Part shown: in pieces, positions 10,133-21,184 of the stretch
Layout of the letters: each line of letters begins with the position of its first letter
How positions within the stretch are numbered: the stretch's first letter is position 1
NCBI GenBank assembly: GCA_022225965.2
Contig: JAKJXP020000109.1
Location: forward strand, 1 to 64,000
From: Diatrype stigma
Lineage: Eukaryota > Ascomycota > Sordariomycetes > Xylariales > Diatrypaceae
Direction of reading: 5' to 3'
Length of the DNA: 64,000 nucleotides
The notes under the pieces: generated by a model
The model's database searches: none
What the model was told of the DNA's origin: nothing
The model's input: only the letters and a program-made list of their open reading frames with translations
Made by a program: the position numbers and the translations under genes

Positions 10133-11736
10133 TCACAGTTTCTCCCAGCTCGTGACATGCTGGTTCTTGTCACGCTCGTCCTCGGTGGGGTTGAGATTCG
10201 CTCGGAACTCGATATCCCGTCTCTGGAGCTCGGAATCATCTTGCTGCTGCTGCTCACCGGGACTCGCTGCATCCTCGATTCGGCTTTGGATGCTCGTTTG
10301 CGTGTTGCTACCGGCAAACCCGGGGACCAGAGGCGCTGGGTGTGTCATGGCCATGATGCTGAGTCGCGAGCGCGCATCGTGGAATTTGCTCCGGGGAGGG
10401 CCCTGGGGTCCGGCTTGACCACTAACACCAGAGTTCGGATGTGTGACAGCCGGCGATGGCGTCGGCAGTTCGGATGGCGCCGCGGTGCCGGTGGCAGACG
10501 CACCATCCCCACCAGAATCGAGCTCGATGCATCTCGGCTGGGACTCGGGCCGGACCATGGTCAACTCTTTCGCAACAGCAGGTCTAGCTTCATGCCCTAA
10601 TCCCGTGCTCTCAGGATCGGTGCCTCCCTCTCTGGTGGCATCGTTGCCGGCCGCAGTTGGGAATAGTGGAGATACGGGCTGATTGCCAGATGACGCTGAA
10701 GTAGGACTGTTCAGATAAGAGTCTGCCACGCTCATCCGGCCACGAGTTGATGACCCTCCCAAGTTGGTCTGCGCGGTTGCCGGATTTGAGAACAGCGGGT
10801 TCGGCAATCCTCTCTGGCTATTGGCTCGTCCTAGAAGAAGAACATATTAGTATATGGTCAACACCACCGTGGAAGATTAGCAGAAAATGCTCTGATGAGC
10901 ACAATGGGGGACTAACCGCCAAAGGGTGCGAAAACGTCATCGGTCTCGTTCAACTCGCTGGCGGACTTGGACAAGCCAGTCGGCCGGCTCAGAGACGTTC
11001 CGGTTCCCACGAACTTGTCATCATCGTATTTCGGCGACGAAGCGTCACGGACCGAAGATGCGCGTTTAGCACGAGCGAAACGCCGGTAAAGCCAGAAGAG
11101 CCCAAACAGCGCGAGAAGTCCTCCAGCACCGCAACCAACAGAAACGCCCACAATAGTTGGGGTAGGCAGCTGTGCCTCTCCCTCTGCTTCAGGGGAGGCA
11201 CCATGATCGGGGGGGCTCGTTGCGCTGGGCAAAGCTGGGGCTGTTTGCGAGCCACCAGTCGGATCGGCTTCTATCAGCGTATCTGTAATTGATGATGTGA
11301 TCTCAGAAGCGCTGCTCTCAGAGGTAATGCTGCTGAAGATTGTGCCAGTAACTGCGATGGTAGTATCCGAGTCAGTTGCCAAAGTGGTCGTAATCACAAT
11401 GAAATGACCAGTAGATGTTTCGGTAGGCTCTTCATCATCAGTAGATGTTGTGGTAGGCTCTTCATCGTCAGTGGTTGTTGCGGTGGGCTGTCCGTTGTTC
11501 CTGCTGGGTACCAGGGTAAACGGGATGACCGACACGTAGGTTCTCGTATATCCATGGCCCATGGTCGTCGTATAGGTTATACTAATGAGGGGAGTCCCGC
11601 TCACTGCAGGGCCCACCGCAGCCGTAGTCCTGATGATTTCTTTTGAAGTAGGGTCGGCATCGACCGTAGAAAGGGAGTCTTCCGTGTCAATATCTGGCCC
11701 GCCCGCCCTCTTAAGAACGTCCTCGAACCCGGCCAT
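10133..11736 (-). CDS. Ser/Thr-rich single-pass membrane protein with long disordered cytoplasmic tail
   Basis: Predicted 505 residues from exons 11736-10917 and 10830-10133. The start is the ATG at 11736, in a good context (AAGATGGCC); the frame is open further but has no upstream ATG. There is no cleavable signal peptide. Residues about 30-190 are rich in Ser/Thr with a repeated TDDEEPT unit, suggesting an O-glycosylated outer segment. One membrane span lies at about 195-217 (IVGVSVGCGAGGLLALFGLF), followed at once by YRRFARAKR, which fits a cytoplasmic side. The remaining 290 residues are low-complexity with Pro/Ser/Gln-rich stretches. The layout resembles Mid2/Wsc-type cell-wall sensors in pattern only: no cysteine-rich domain is present. 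Function is unknown. Confidence 0.75.
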
Positions 11737-14262
11737 CTTGGACCAAGTGAGAAATTGGAGAGTTTCCAATCGAGACTTGAAGGAGAAAAGTCAAGGGTAA
11801 TATCGATACCGAGTAAGGATGCGTAAGGCAGTTAAGGATGATGGCAGTGGTGTGTTGGAGTGGGAAACGTGGTGATTAACACCAGAGAGATGGGTATCCC
11901 GAAGAATTGTAACAAATACAAGTCTAACGAAATGTGTAGAGGGTATTGAAGGAATGGAAGGAGGGAAGCCTCGGATCCTGGTAAGGATAACTAGACCTGG
12001 ACGAAGAAGAGATTGTACCCAAGGCACAAAAATCCGTGAGTTGGTAGGAGGTGGTATGTAGTAGGCCTGTAGTAGGTTGTAGTGATGGTTAGGTAGATAC
12101 CGTAGGTGGTAGGTACCATAGGTCCGTAGCAGGTACAGCCCAAATGTCCAATGCTGCAGGTGGTGACTGGAGTTTCAGAGGGCTAGGACCAACCGGAACT
12201 CATGCTTCGAAGTTCGTATGTGACTTCAGTGCCAAAGCCGAAAAGTGACGACCTCGGGAACACTAGGTACCAGGTGACGAGGAAGGAGCGGAAGTTTTGA
12301 TGTCGGGAAGTTACCACACAATAGGTAGGCAGGGCTGCAGAGACGTTGCCCACCTGCAGGTGTAAGTGGCTTTAGGTATGTAAGTGGTACCTACCTACCT
12401 ACATAGGCACTTGACAAGAGGGAAGAAAAGCTGCCCAGGTGGAGGTTACCTAAATGCAGGATGGCAGGTGTGGTTTGCTACATGTATTTCCGTTGGGATC
12501 CCATTCAATGTTGCAAGTTCGCCAACCAATCAGGAGTAGTCGAGTGTTTAGGCAGTGTCCTAATATGTTAATCCATATGGAAGGTCCGATTAACCAAATG
12601 TCTCGTCTCGGGTCAGGTCAATATATGAGCCTCAAGTATACAAAAGTATACAAAAAGCAGGCCACAACATCCATCTCATACTCATATACCTACACACTAG
12701 AGGGATTCTCTGCCTTTCCTACCTGCCTATGCATAGCTGGGTAGGTAGATATGGCATCAAGATACTAGGTATATATGCCCTTGAATGTCACACAATTATA
12801 CTACTTTACCAAGCCGCTTCCGCTGTGCCCAAATTGTTTGTCTTTTGCATGTTTGTCGCTTCAGATCCACGGTTCACATTGGAGTTACTCTTTCACTGGT
12901 ACCTCGTATATATGCAAACAAACCCCTGGCCTGAACTAGTTAATAGCTTCAAGGTTACCAGATGCTTTCAAAGCTGGAATCACAGGGCAGATTCCATAGA
13001 GCCTAATTATACGAAGCAGTATCCATCTATATTCGGTAATCATACGCTACCACATCTACGAGACAACAGCATGCCTATACTGGGTTATGCCCACGACGCA
13101 GGTACTAACGTAGGGGCCCAAGTTATATTGACTTTCAATGTTAGACAGGCCCGAGCCATGGGAGTTCGAGATCACTTCACTAGCCAACCAGCAGCTACTA
13201 TTAGCGGAGAGTTGTATGTAGCACGAAGGCTGTGCAACGTCAAACCGGCTACTGAACCGCCTGTCATGCAAGGCAACACTGCCCCTAATATGTCCTACCA
13301 TTGTAGCGCGTTAAGTACGTTTATGTGTCACCAGACCGGCAAGCTGGTGATACTAAGATTGCCTTTCCAAGCGCGGAGATAGAAATATGATTTTGGTCTC
13401 ATTAAGGAGGGGGAGAGGGTGTGGGATATATTGTGATCTAACTTGGTTCTTCTCATTTCCTGGAATTATATTGGATCACCACCTTTTTCCCGAGGAATTC
13501 GGACATTGAGATTCACAGCATCCAGATAGGTTAAAGGAAGGACAAGAAGTTTGAGCCAATATCAGAGAATTGCCTATGTTAGCATCATTCTAGACCCTAT
13601 GGCTGGGTCTCCTCGTCGAACCTTTCCTAGCTGATCACCGAGACTCGATACGCTGGAAGCTGGTTCCCAAGCCTATGGCAACCCTCGCTGAGATGAAAAT
13701 AAGCCACGATGCTACAAGCTGATAGGAATACTTCTTCCCGGTTAGCCTACTTACCTATGTTATACCTAGCTAGGTATCTAGGTATCTGTCCGTCTATTCA
13801 TTGTGCTCTCTGCTCCGTTCGATAGAAGCGATTCATTACCTAATCACGGTAGTTATAGGTACTTAAGTTGTGTTCCTGCAGTGGTTTCATCGAATACACC
13901 CAAAAATAGAACTAGTTAATATATAACAGAGGCAGTTGATTGGTTGTTGACCCATGCAAGCCAGCTTATCTAATCTGTTATCGACCAGTAGCTTCATCGT
14001 CTCCTATCCACTGTACGTCAAGTCGAAGCGGATATGTTGCATGTCATTAAGTTTCAGAGGTAGCCCTCAACTAAATCAATATCCATCCCATCGCCCCTTT
14101 CACTGCGCCAGCATATGATCGAAGCAATCATGATCCCGCGATAGTACCTACCTACGTACCTCCTTCGGTCCCGACGAATTTCTACACCCACCTGCAAGGA
14201 GTAAAAACGAAGCGAAGCGAAACGGAACGGAACGAAGAGCAGCAGCAGCAGCAGCAGCAAAG
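11737..14262. other. 2.5-kb gene-free interval, ARV1 and membrane protein promoters
   Basis: Both flanking genes are divergent, so this holds both promoters. It contains many short GTAGGT/ACCTAC repeats (12030-12130, 12370-12410, 13740-13870). The longest open frame is 217 codons at about 12729-13382 on plus, beginning with a true ATG, with neither family motif nor the GC-rich codon use of nearby genes; it is probably not a gene. A purine-rich leader with GAAGC and GGAAC units precedes ARV1. Confidence 0.5.
14238..14259 (+). repeat. (AGC)n repeat abutting the ARV1 start codon
   Basis: Seven or so AGC triplets end three bases before the ARV1 ATG, so the mRNA leader presents a CAG-type repeat directly at the initiation site. 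It is preceded from 14205 by GAAGC/GGAAC pentamers. Confidence 0.85.
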
Positions 14263-15505
14263 ATGCCGATCTGCATCGAGTGCCGGACGCCGGTCAAGAC
14301 GCTCTGGACGCAGTACAAGGGCGCGGGCGACCCCTCGAGCGGCCACAACATCCGGCTGACGGTGTGCAAGAACTGCGGCCGCTTCTGCGACAAGTACGTC
14401 GAGCACGACTTCGTCGTGCTGTTCATCGACCTCGTCCTCATCAAGCCCCAGGTCTACCGCCACCTGCTGCACAACACCCTGATGCGCGACCGCGACCAGT
14501 TCGACGTATGTCTTCCAATTCAATACTCCTGCCCCCCACCCCCCTTCCCCCGGGGTTTCAATTCCCTTTACACATGGCTTTAAAAGTAGGGGGGAGAGAG
14601 AGAGAGAGAAAGGAAGCCTTCTTGCTTACAAAATCCAACGTCTCGCAGCCCTCGATCATCCGCCTCGGCACCTTGCTCCTACTATTCGACGTCTACCTGA
14701 CGTGGGCGCGCATCGAGAAGCAGTCGGTCCCCGAGCCGGGGTCATCGCAAGCGCACACGAGTAACCTGGGCAGTTTGGCGCGGCAGCCCATCGTCTTCCA
14801 ATACATGTTCTTTTGTAAGTGCCAGCTGCCAACCAACGTCGTAACATTATATCTTCTAGTGACCTCGTACCGCGCATAAACGACTTGACTTCCTACGTAC
14901 ACACTGACTACCTACTGAACCTCACCTACCTACCTACCCTTCCTCCGTCCCCGTTCCATCCCGAGCTAACACCCTAACAAACAGTAATCCTCTGCGCCTT
15001 CTCCACACTCGCCTTCCACCTCAGCATCCGCGCGCTCGCCTCGTCGCCCTTCTCGCCGCTGGTGTTCTGCGGGGTGCTGGCCCCCTGCGCGCGGCCCAAC
15101 TCGGTCTCGACGGCGCTGCTCGTGTCGTCGTCGACCAAGCTGTTCCCGATCTTGATGGTGATTTGGGACTACGACGTGCCCGCCGCGGCGCGCAGCCTCG
15201 GCTGGGCCGTCGTCGCCAACAACGTCGAGGCCCTCGCCATCCTGCTCGACTGCGGCTACGGCCCCGCCGTCGTCCTCGCCGGCGCCGGCGCCCTCGCCCG
15301 CTGGCTCGTCGGCCGCGCCGTCCTCGGCGCCGCCGGCCTCGCCTGGGTCGTCGACTTCGACTCCGCCGCCGCGAGCATGGGCGGCGTCGGGGCCGGGGAT
15401 GGTGGTGGTGGTGGTGGTAGCGTCGCCACTGGCGACGGCACGGCCGTGCTCTGGGCTCTGTTGGGCCATGTTAGGGAGTGGGCGGGCAGGCTGGCTGTCG
15501 GATGA
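14263..15505 (+). CDS. ARV1: Arv1-family ER lipid/sterol homeostasis protein
   Basis: Predicted 309-residue multi-span membrane protein of the ER and Golgi, required in yeast for normal sterol distribution and GPI-anchor precursor supply. Exons 14263-14505, 14649-14814 and 14985-15505. The N-terminal Arv1 homology domain has two CxxC zinc pairs, C4/C7 (CIEC) and C35/C38 (CKNC), with GHNIRLTVC between them and VEHDFVVLFIDLVLIKPQ after. Further marks are YRHLLHN, the LGTLLLLFDVYLTWARIE span and TKLFPILMVIWDYD. Hydrophobic segments follow to the end. The C-terminal loop has a short glycine run encoded by GGT repeats. The start at 14263 is fixed by the conserved MPICIEC opening. The only oddity is the triplet repeat at the start. 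Confidence 0.93.
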
Positions 15506-16172
15506 ACGCTATATCAGTAGAGCTGGTAGTAGTACTAATATGTGGTGTAATTTCACGACGTGACATACATATTCTTGGGTGTATATATGGGATACGATAT
15601 CAATAAACATGATTTATACCCATACCAAAAAACTGTTCTTCTGCGTAGGCTTTTGAAACAGTGTCTTGATACGTTCTCGAGTTGTTCATATGAAATTCGC
15701 TCTTTATAACAAAAGTCTGTCTGCTTGGCATAACTTCTACACAAAATCTCAGGGGGAAGTCCCCTTTCTTCCTGAACGCCGAAACATGTAAAAGCAGCAG
15801 TAGCGTAGCAGTAGTAGATATACAGATACACAGTTCATCCATCACTGCGGCCATTGTACGAGATGACTGACCCCTGTGTCCCGACACATGGGCTCTCTTC
15901 TCCCATTACTGTAGCAACAACGTTCTATCCACTCGCCTGCTCGTGTGAACTACAGACGCATCACTTCCTCCATCGATGATGAACGACCTTGCTGCGTTTC
16001 GTTTGCGTCTCGGGATCGTTGCGGGTTCGTTCGTTCGTTCGTTCTTTTAGCGTTGGTCGTGATTTCTTCCTTTTTTTGTTTTTGACTACGCCGTGTTGCT
16101 GTTTCATCATCTGTTCCCCGTCTGTACATCCTTGCCTCATCCCCATCCGCTAGGTTCTCTTTCCTTCACCTT
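15506..16172. other. Convergent 3' flanks of ARV1 and VMA9
   Basis: No gene is supported. A GTTC tetranucleotide run of about five copies lies at 16024-16044. The two minus-strand open frames at 15553-15887 have no recognisable motif. Confidence 0.5.
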
Positions 16173-16687
16173 TCATTCGCTCACGAACGACTCTCGAAGG
16201 TCGTTCCGCCTCGGCTGGATCAGGGGGTGCAGCTGCGCCATGAAGGTGACGAACCACATCAGGTAGCAGCTGGCGAACGCGAGGATCAGGGACGAGCGCC
16301 AGGTCCTAATTGTATTCCAGGTGTCAGCTGAAGGCGCCCTCGTTCTGCTTGCCATTGCATACGCAGAGGAGGGCCAGGATAGCTGGGCAGGGGGGTAGAA
16401 AGGGCTTGGATCGATCGCGTTGATGGAAACGCCCGTATGCCCGGATCATCGAAGAGAATGGCGAGGGAGGGGGCGGAACGTACGTCTGGTTCTCGCCCTT
16501 GGGCGCGAGGAACCACGCGGCGACGGACATGGCGACCACGATGACGAGGCCGACGAAGACGCTGTACCTATATGTTTGGAAATCGCAGCATGTCAGCTTT
16601 CTGGCGTGAACGGAACTGCAGGGCCTGAGGGATTCGGCGTTGCGAAAAAGGGGAATGATTGAGTAGGTATCCGTACCCTCCAGCCAT
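16173..16687 (-). CDS. VMA9: V-type proton ATPase subunit e (Vma9)
   Basis: Predicted 75-residue, two-span subunit of the membrane V0 sector of the vacuolar ATPase, which acidifies vacuole and Golgi. Three exons: 16687-16677 (11 nt, encoding MAGG with the next base), 16567-16484 and 16305-16173. Span one is VFVGLVIVVAMSVAAWFL followed by the family motif APKGENQT. Span two is LILAFASCYLMWFVTFMA followed by QLHPLIQPRRNDLR. Length equals other fungal Vma9 proteins. The gene is too fragmented for simple ORF finding; the tiny first exon was found from the splice pattern and the MA-start of the family. It converges with ARV1. Confidence 0.93.
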
Positions 16688-17115
16688 GTTGAATCTACAC
16701 AATCTTGGAAGATGCTTTTAGTGAGTTTTGAGACGTGGAAATGTGACAGCGCTGTGTGGTTTCGAGTTTCGTATGTTCAATGTTGAATGTCGATGTTTAG
16801 AGGACCTCGGGAGCTTCTGGTTGGGAATGGGAGCTGGAGCTGGCTGAGCAGGCTGGCGACTGGCGACTGGTCGTAGCTTCAATGAGACAGGCAGGTGCAT
16901 GTGAGTGGGTCTAGGCATATCCGATCCAAGCCAGAAATGGCTTAGCCGTGTTGTTAGCACCAGGTATGTACTTCGTACATAACTCCTTATAATAGCCCAG
17001 AAGTATAGATTGCTTACACGATGCTTGAACACTTTTGAAGAACGTATTGCAATCAAATAATTTCGATAATGATTTCTATTTAGTTTAAAGCTGAAACGTG
17101 GTTATAGTTACTCTC
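16688..17115. other. Intergenic, VMA9 promoter and 3' flank of the dehydrogenase gene
   Basis: 428 bases between two tandem minus-strand genes. It contains repeated CTGGC/GGCGACTGG words near 16840-16870. Nothing else was recognised. Confidence 0.5.
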
Positions 17116-18323
17116 TTAAGCATCGTTCTCATACTTCAACCCAGCATTCTTCCGAACCGCCCCGTATATGCCAGCCACATCGCCCCTGTCGCCGCCGGCG
17201 TGGTCGGCGACGACCTTGAGGTACTCGTCGACGACGGCGGCGTTCTTGAGCTCCATGCCGGCGGCGCGGGCGAGGGCGGCGGCGTGGCCGATGTCCTTGC
17301 GCGCGTTGTCGGCCGAGAAGAGCGGCTCCGCCATCTTGTAGTACGCGCCGCCGAGCATGCGGTCGCCGTAGGCGCTGTAGGGGCCCCCGAACAAGCCGTC
17401 GAGGAACTGCTTGACCGGCGCCGCCCCCACCCCGGACTTCTCCGCCAGCGTCAGCCCCTCGCCCAGCACCGACACCATGTTCAGCACGAACGTGTTGCCG
17501 ATCAGCTTCAGCTTCAGCGCCTGCCCGTACGGCTGGTCCTCGAACGGGATCTCGGCTTTGCCCATCACGCCCTTTATGTAGGGCCGGACTTTTGCATTCA
17601 TGACAACGTTAGCAGTTGCTCTTTTAGTAGGGTTTCCAGTGGTGTGTGGTTAGGAGTTTCTCAGAAGCCTCTTTTGCACCGGGGGTTGGGGTTGGGGTTT
17701 GGACCTCTTGTTCTTTTCAAATAATTTTCTTCTGTCTCTTCCAGTTGTAAAGGGTGACAGTAATCTTATTTGAAGAACACTTACGTCTCTCGATTGCGGC
17801 CTTGGGCCCTGCCGGCACGAAGATCAGCTGTCCCGCGTCCGCCACCGGGGGCGCCCCGAACACCGGGCTCGCGACGAACTGCGCGCCCGCGGCGGCGACA
17901 TCCTGCGCCAGCTGCTCCGTCGTGTCCGGGTGGATGGTCGAGCACTCGACGAACAGCTTGTTCTTGAGGCCGTCGCCGACGTCTTTCTTGGCAAGCGCGC
18001 TCTCGAAGACGGCCCGCACGGCCGCGTCGTTGCTGAGGATGGTGAAGATGATGTCGGCCCGCTTCACGCCCTCCTCGATCGTGTCCACGATCTCGGTCTT
18101 GCCCTGGGGCGCCAGCGTGGCGGCGAGGTCCTCCGACCGCTTCCGGGTCCGGTTGTAAAGGAGGACGGGCTTGTCTAGGCTGCCTTTCTCTACTAGGTTC
18201 TTGACCATCCCCTTTTGTTGATTACGGCGTAAGTAGTGTGATAGAAACCAAGCGTCTGTATATGCGGAACGAACTCACCCTGCCCATGTTCCCGAGGCCG
18301 ATCCAGAGAATTTGAGGGGACAT
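17116..18323 (-). CDS. NAD(P)-dependent beta-hydroxyacid dehydrogenase, 3-hydroxyisobutyrate dehydrogenase-like
   Basis: Predicted 314 residues; exons 18323-18279, 18211-17785 and 17588-17116, in phase. The Rossmann motif GLGNMGRGM starts at residue 9. The substrate-binding region is VECSTIHPDTTEQLA, then SPVFGAPPVADAGQ. The expected catalytic lysine sits in KLIGN (K185, N189), and the C-terminal all-helical domain has LGEGLTLAEKSG and SADNARKDIGHA. These mark the family that oxidises 3-hydroxyisobutyrate or related acids such as tartronate semialdehyde or 6-phosphogluconate; the substrate cannot be read from sequence. There is no mitochondrial presequence, since the nucleotide motif begins at residue 9, unlike the valine-degradation enzyme of mitochondria. 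Both introns end in AAAG, which is unusual. Confidence 0.88.
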
Positions 18324-19133
18324 TTTGCTTGTTGAGCTCTTAAACGGAGATGGATAATTTGGCCTGATGTTTGTTGCCTTGGTGTGCTTGGGGATCTATT
18401 CGAGAGCTATTATCTAGAGCTTCAGTTATACTTGTGAAATGGGATACCTTCAATATGGTCAACTTCTGGTATGATAGGAGATGGGCCTGATAAAGTAAGT
18501 GATCTTGCATTGAGACCAGCGAGCATACCAATACTTTAAATAGTTCGAAAGGTACAGTACATGTATGGAGTGTGAGTCTCAATGTAACGTCCAAGTTATA
18601 TCCGAAGTGCTTGCCAAGAACGCAGTAGCCGGGTCTAGCGGCGAGTGACGTGAAGCATCTGCCCCGCAACGCCGGCACGGGTCGGGACATTCTCATCTCC
18701 ACTTTCTAGTTGTTGATAACCCGAAGTGGCGACCCATGCTGGATGAGGCCAATCAAGTTTCTTTTGTTATTCATTACAGCTCCTAAACCAGCAACCTTTT
18801 GGGCTTGTTCGGACTCATTTGCAGGATATTATCCCCCTCTCCGCTCCGAAAACAAATAGCGTAGCTCGGTTCTCCTGTATCCTGACTCATTGTTGGGAAA
18901 AGCGGATTTCGTTGCGTTGTGTAATTCCGAATCTACTTCCAAGCTCGGGAGCGAACTTCCCAATATCGGACTCGGTCTTAAGAGATTCTTTGAGTGCAGG
19001 GGCTCATTCACGATCCTTCACATACGAAGCCAAGGGACCCTAAGTAGTGCCGGCGGATCTTTACCGCTACTGATGGCATGATCTGCCTCCTTACTCGATG
19101 ATAGCTCACGAGTTATGATATCCCAAGCCCACC
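18324..19133. promoter_or_regulatory. Divergent promoter region of the dehydrogenase and radical SAM genes
   Basis: An 810-base interval between head-to-head genes. It contains one TGACTCA word at 18883-18889, the binding site of Gcn4/CPC1-type bZIP activators, 245 bases before the radical SAM start. About eight such words are expected by chance in a window this size, so this is weak evidence alone. Confidence 0.35.
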
Positions 19134-20513
19134 ATGCTGTTGTCAAGTAGGGTCCCCCGGGTGGCCGGGGGCCTTCGACCTCTTACTATCCGCGGCATGC
19201 CTCAAACCCGCATGCAGGGCCGGAGATCTCTCCACCTTGCGCCCCCATTCCTGCTTGACGACTACACGCCGCGGTACCAGCAGCTGTCGTCGGTGGACGC
19301 CGCGCTCAAGCGGTCACAGGCATATGCGCACTTGCGAAACTGCAACCTCTGTCCGCGGGAGTGCGGCGTGAATCGGTATGAGACGACAGGGATGTGTCTC
19401 ATCGGCGCTGAGACAGTTGCTGTCAACACGATTGCGCCGCACTTCGGTGAAGAGCCATGTATCCAGGTGAGCATTGAAAGCCCCGTTGGCCTTGATTCGT
19501 ATATATTGTTCTTCCTGAGTACACTGTTTAAATGAAGTCGTGAATCGTCGCTCGTCCCATAATCCACACCATGTTCATTGAATAGAAAGAAATCCTCTCC
19601 ACATAGACAACGCCCGGAGTTTCTAAGCCATGTTGAGTGGGCACTGGAAGTAAAACAGCACAGCACTCAACTGACACTCCTCTTCCAGGGCCACAACGGC
19701 AGCGGCTCGGTGTTCTTCAGCGGCTGCAACCTGCGGTGCGCCTTCTGCCAGAACCACGACATCGCGCACCGGCGCTCGGGGTTCGACCTGACGCCGGAGC
19801 AGCTGGCCGACTGGTACGTGAAGCTGCAGGAGGTGGGCGGGGTGCACAACATCAACCTAGTGACGCCGGAGCACGTGGTGCCGCAGGTGGCGCTGTCGAT
19901 CCTGGCGGCGCGCGACCTCGGGCTGCGGGTGCCGATCGTCTACAACACGAGCGCGTTCGACTCGGCGGCGTCGCTGGCGCTGCTCGACGGCCTCGTGGAC
20001 ATCTACCTGCCCGACTTCAAGGTCTGGGAGGCCTCGTCGTCGCGGCGCCTGCTCAAGGCCGACGACTACGCCGCCGCCGCCCGCGAGAGCGTCGCCGCCA
20101 TGCACCGCCAGGTCGGCGACCTGTGCTTCACGGGCGACGGCGTCGCGCGCCGCGGCCTGCTCGTCCGCCACCTCGTCATGCCGGGCCGCGAGGCCGAGGG
20201 CGCCCGCATCATGCGCTTCCTCGCCGAGCACGTGTCGCGCGACGTCTTCGTCAACATCATGGAGCAGTACCGCCCGGACGCGCACGTCGGGAAGCCGAAG
20301 AGGCGGCAGAAAGGGGGGAGCGGCGGCAGCAGCAGCAGCAAGCCTACGGAAGATGGAAACGATGGCGAGGGAAAAGATGAGGAGGAGGTCAGGTATGCCG
20401 ATATAAACCGCCCGGTTTCGAAGGACGAAATCTCCATCGTCCGGAGGGCGGCTGAGGAGGCCGGGATCTGGCGCTTCTGCGACCCGCCCAAACACGATGG
20501 TTTCGCTATTTGA
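19134..20513 (+). CDS. PflX-type radical SAM protein, likely mitochondrial, function unknown
   Basis: Predicted 385 residues; exons 19134-19466 and 19689-20513. The radical SAM cluster motif CNLRCAFC provides C124, C128 and C131. Before it is the cysteine pattern of the PflX/COG1313 branch, C70-C73-C77 (NCNLCPRECGVNR) and C88. The barrel shows INLVTPEHVVPQ, VPIVYNTSAFD, VDIYLPDFKVW and LLVRHLVMPG, all typical of relatives of pyruvate formate-lyase activase. The first 33 residues are rich in Arg and Ser and free of acidic residues, as in mitochondrial presequences; an alternative start is M22. A Lys/Glu/Ser-rich insert sits at about 310-346. No glycyl-radical enzyme is seen nearby, and the substrate is not known for fungal members. 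The family is mainly bacterial, so ancient transfer is possible. Confidence 0.88.
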
Positions 20514-21184
20514 AATCAAGGTCTAAACGCCCCCTGGTACAATAAGGAAATGCCTCCTTAGCGACGGCTTACATCAGGCGCTACCCCTGCTATACACCTC
20601 TACAGCAACTTTGTTTAACTTTACAACATCATACTGGAGTATTATGCTCCAAGTATACAGCAGCCGGCATGAGTGTGGTGTTCGAGCAGTCGTGATATAA
20701 AAGAAAGACCAAAGACATAATCCGGAACAGGTAAATGCACCTTCAGAAACAATGAAGCCGCAGTCCTTGGAGGATTCCATCAGAGATTGGAGCAGAATGT
20801 ATGTCCATGGCGTGCTTGTCCTTGATTTGCAATGAAATGACTCCTTATTTGATGTGTCAATGCCGGGTGTTATAGTTAACAACGCCTAGTGGGTCTGGCG
20901 CGCCTAGAATAGGGGGGTTAGATAGTCTAGCTTAGGCTTGAGACGGGACTTAGTCGATATAGCGCATTGGTCAGCACCTTTTCATTTGTAAGTTGTATGA
21001 TATTAGTCACTCTGTTAGCTTCGACAGCATGCCTCCGCGAGGGGGCATTTCCATCTCGTAGGTATTGACTCAGCAGAAGATATTTGTATAAATAGGCACC
21101 TAGTCATTCCTGACTGATCTCCCAGAATCTCTACTTATTCCATCAAGATTCCATATCTCGAGCCCAAAGTCCAGCTCCGACAAC
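20514..21184. other. Intergenic, promoter of the isochorismatase-family gene
   Basis: 671 bases with no supported gene. The last 120 bases hold a TGACTCA word (21066-21072) and a TATA box (21087-21094) ahead of the next gene. Confidence 0.5.
21087..21094 (+). promoter_or_regulatory. TATA box for the isochorismatase-family gene
   Basis: A perfect TATAAATA lies 91 bases before the ATG, at the usual distance for a fungal TATA element. A TGACTCA word is 14 bases upstream of it. Confidence 0.55.

Noticed and set aside
11736..11769. Longer start for the Ser/Thr-rich membrane protein
   Set aside because: The codon at 11769 is TTG; the first ATG in frame is at 11736 and has a good context.
12729..13382. 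217-codon open frame with a true ATG
   Set aside because: No domain, signal or codon bias like the neighbours. It lies in repeat-bearing intergenic DNA, so chance is the simpler reading; transcript data could reverse this.
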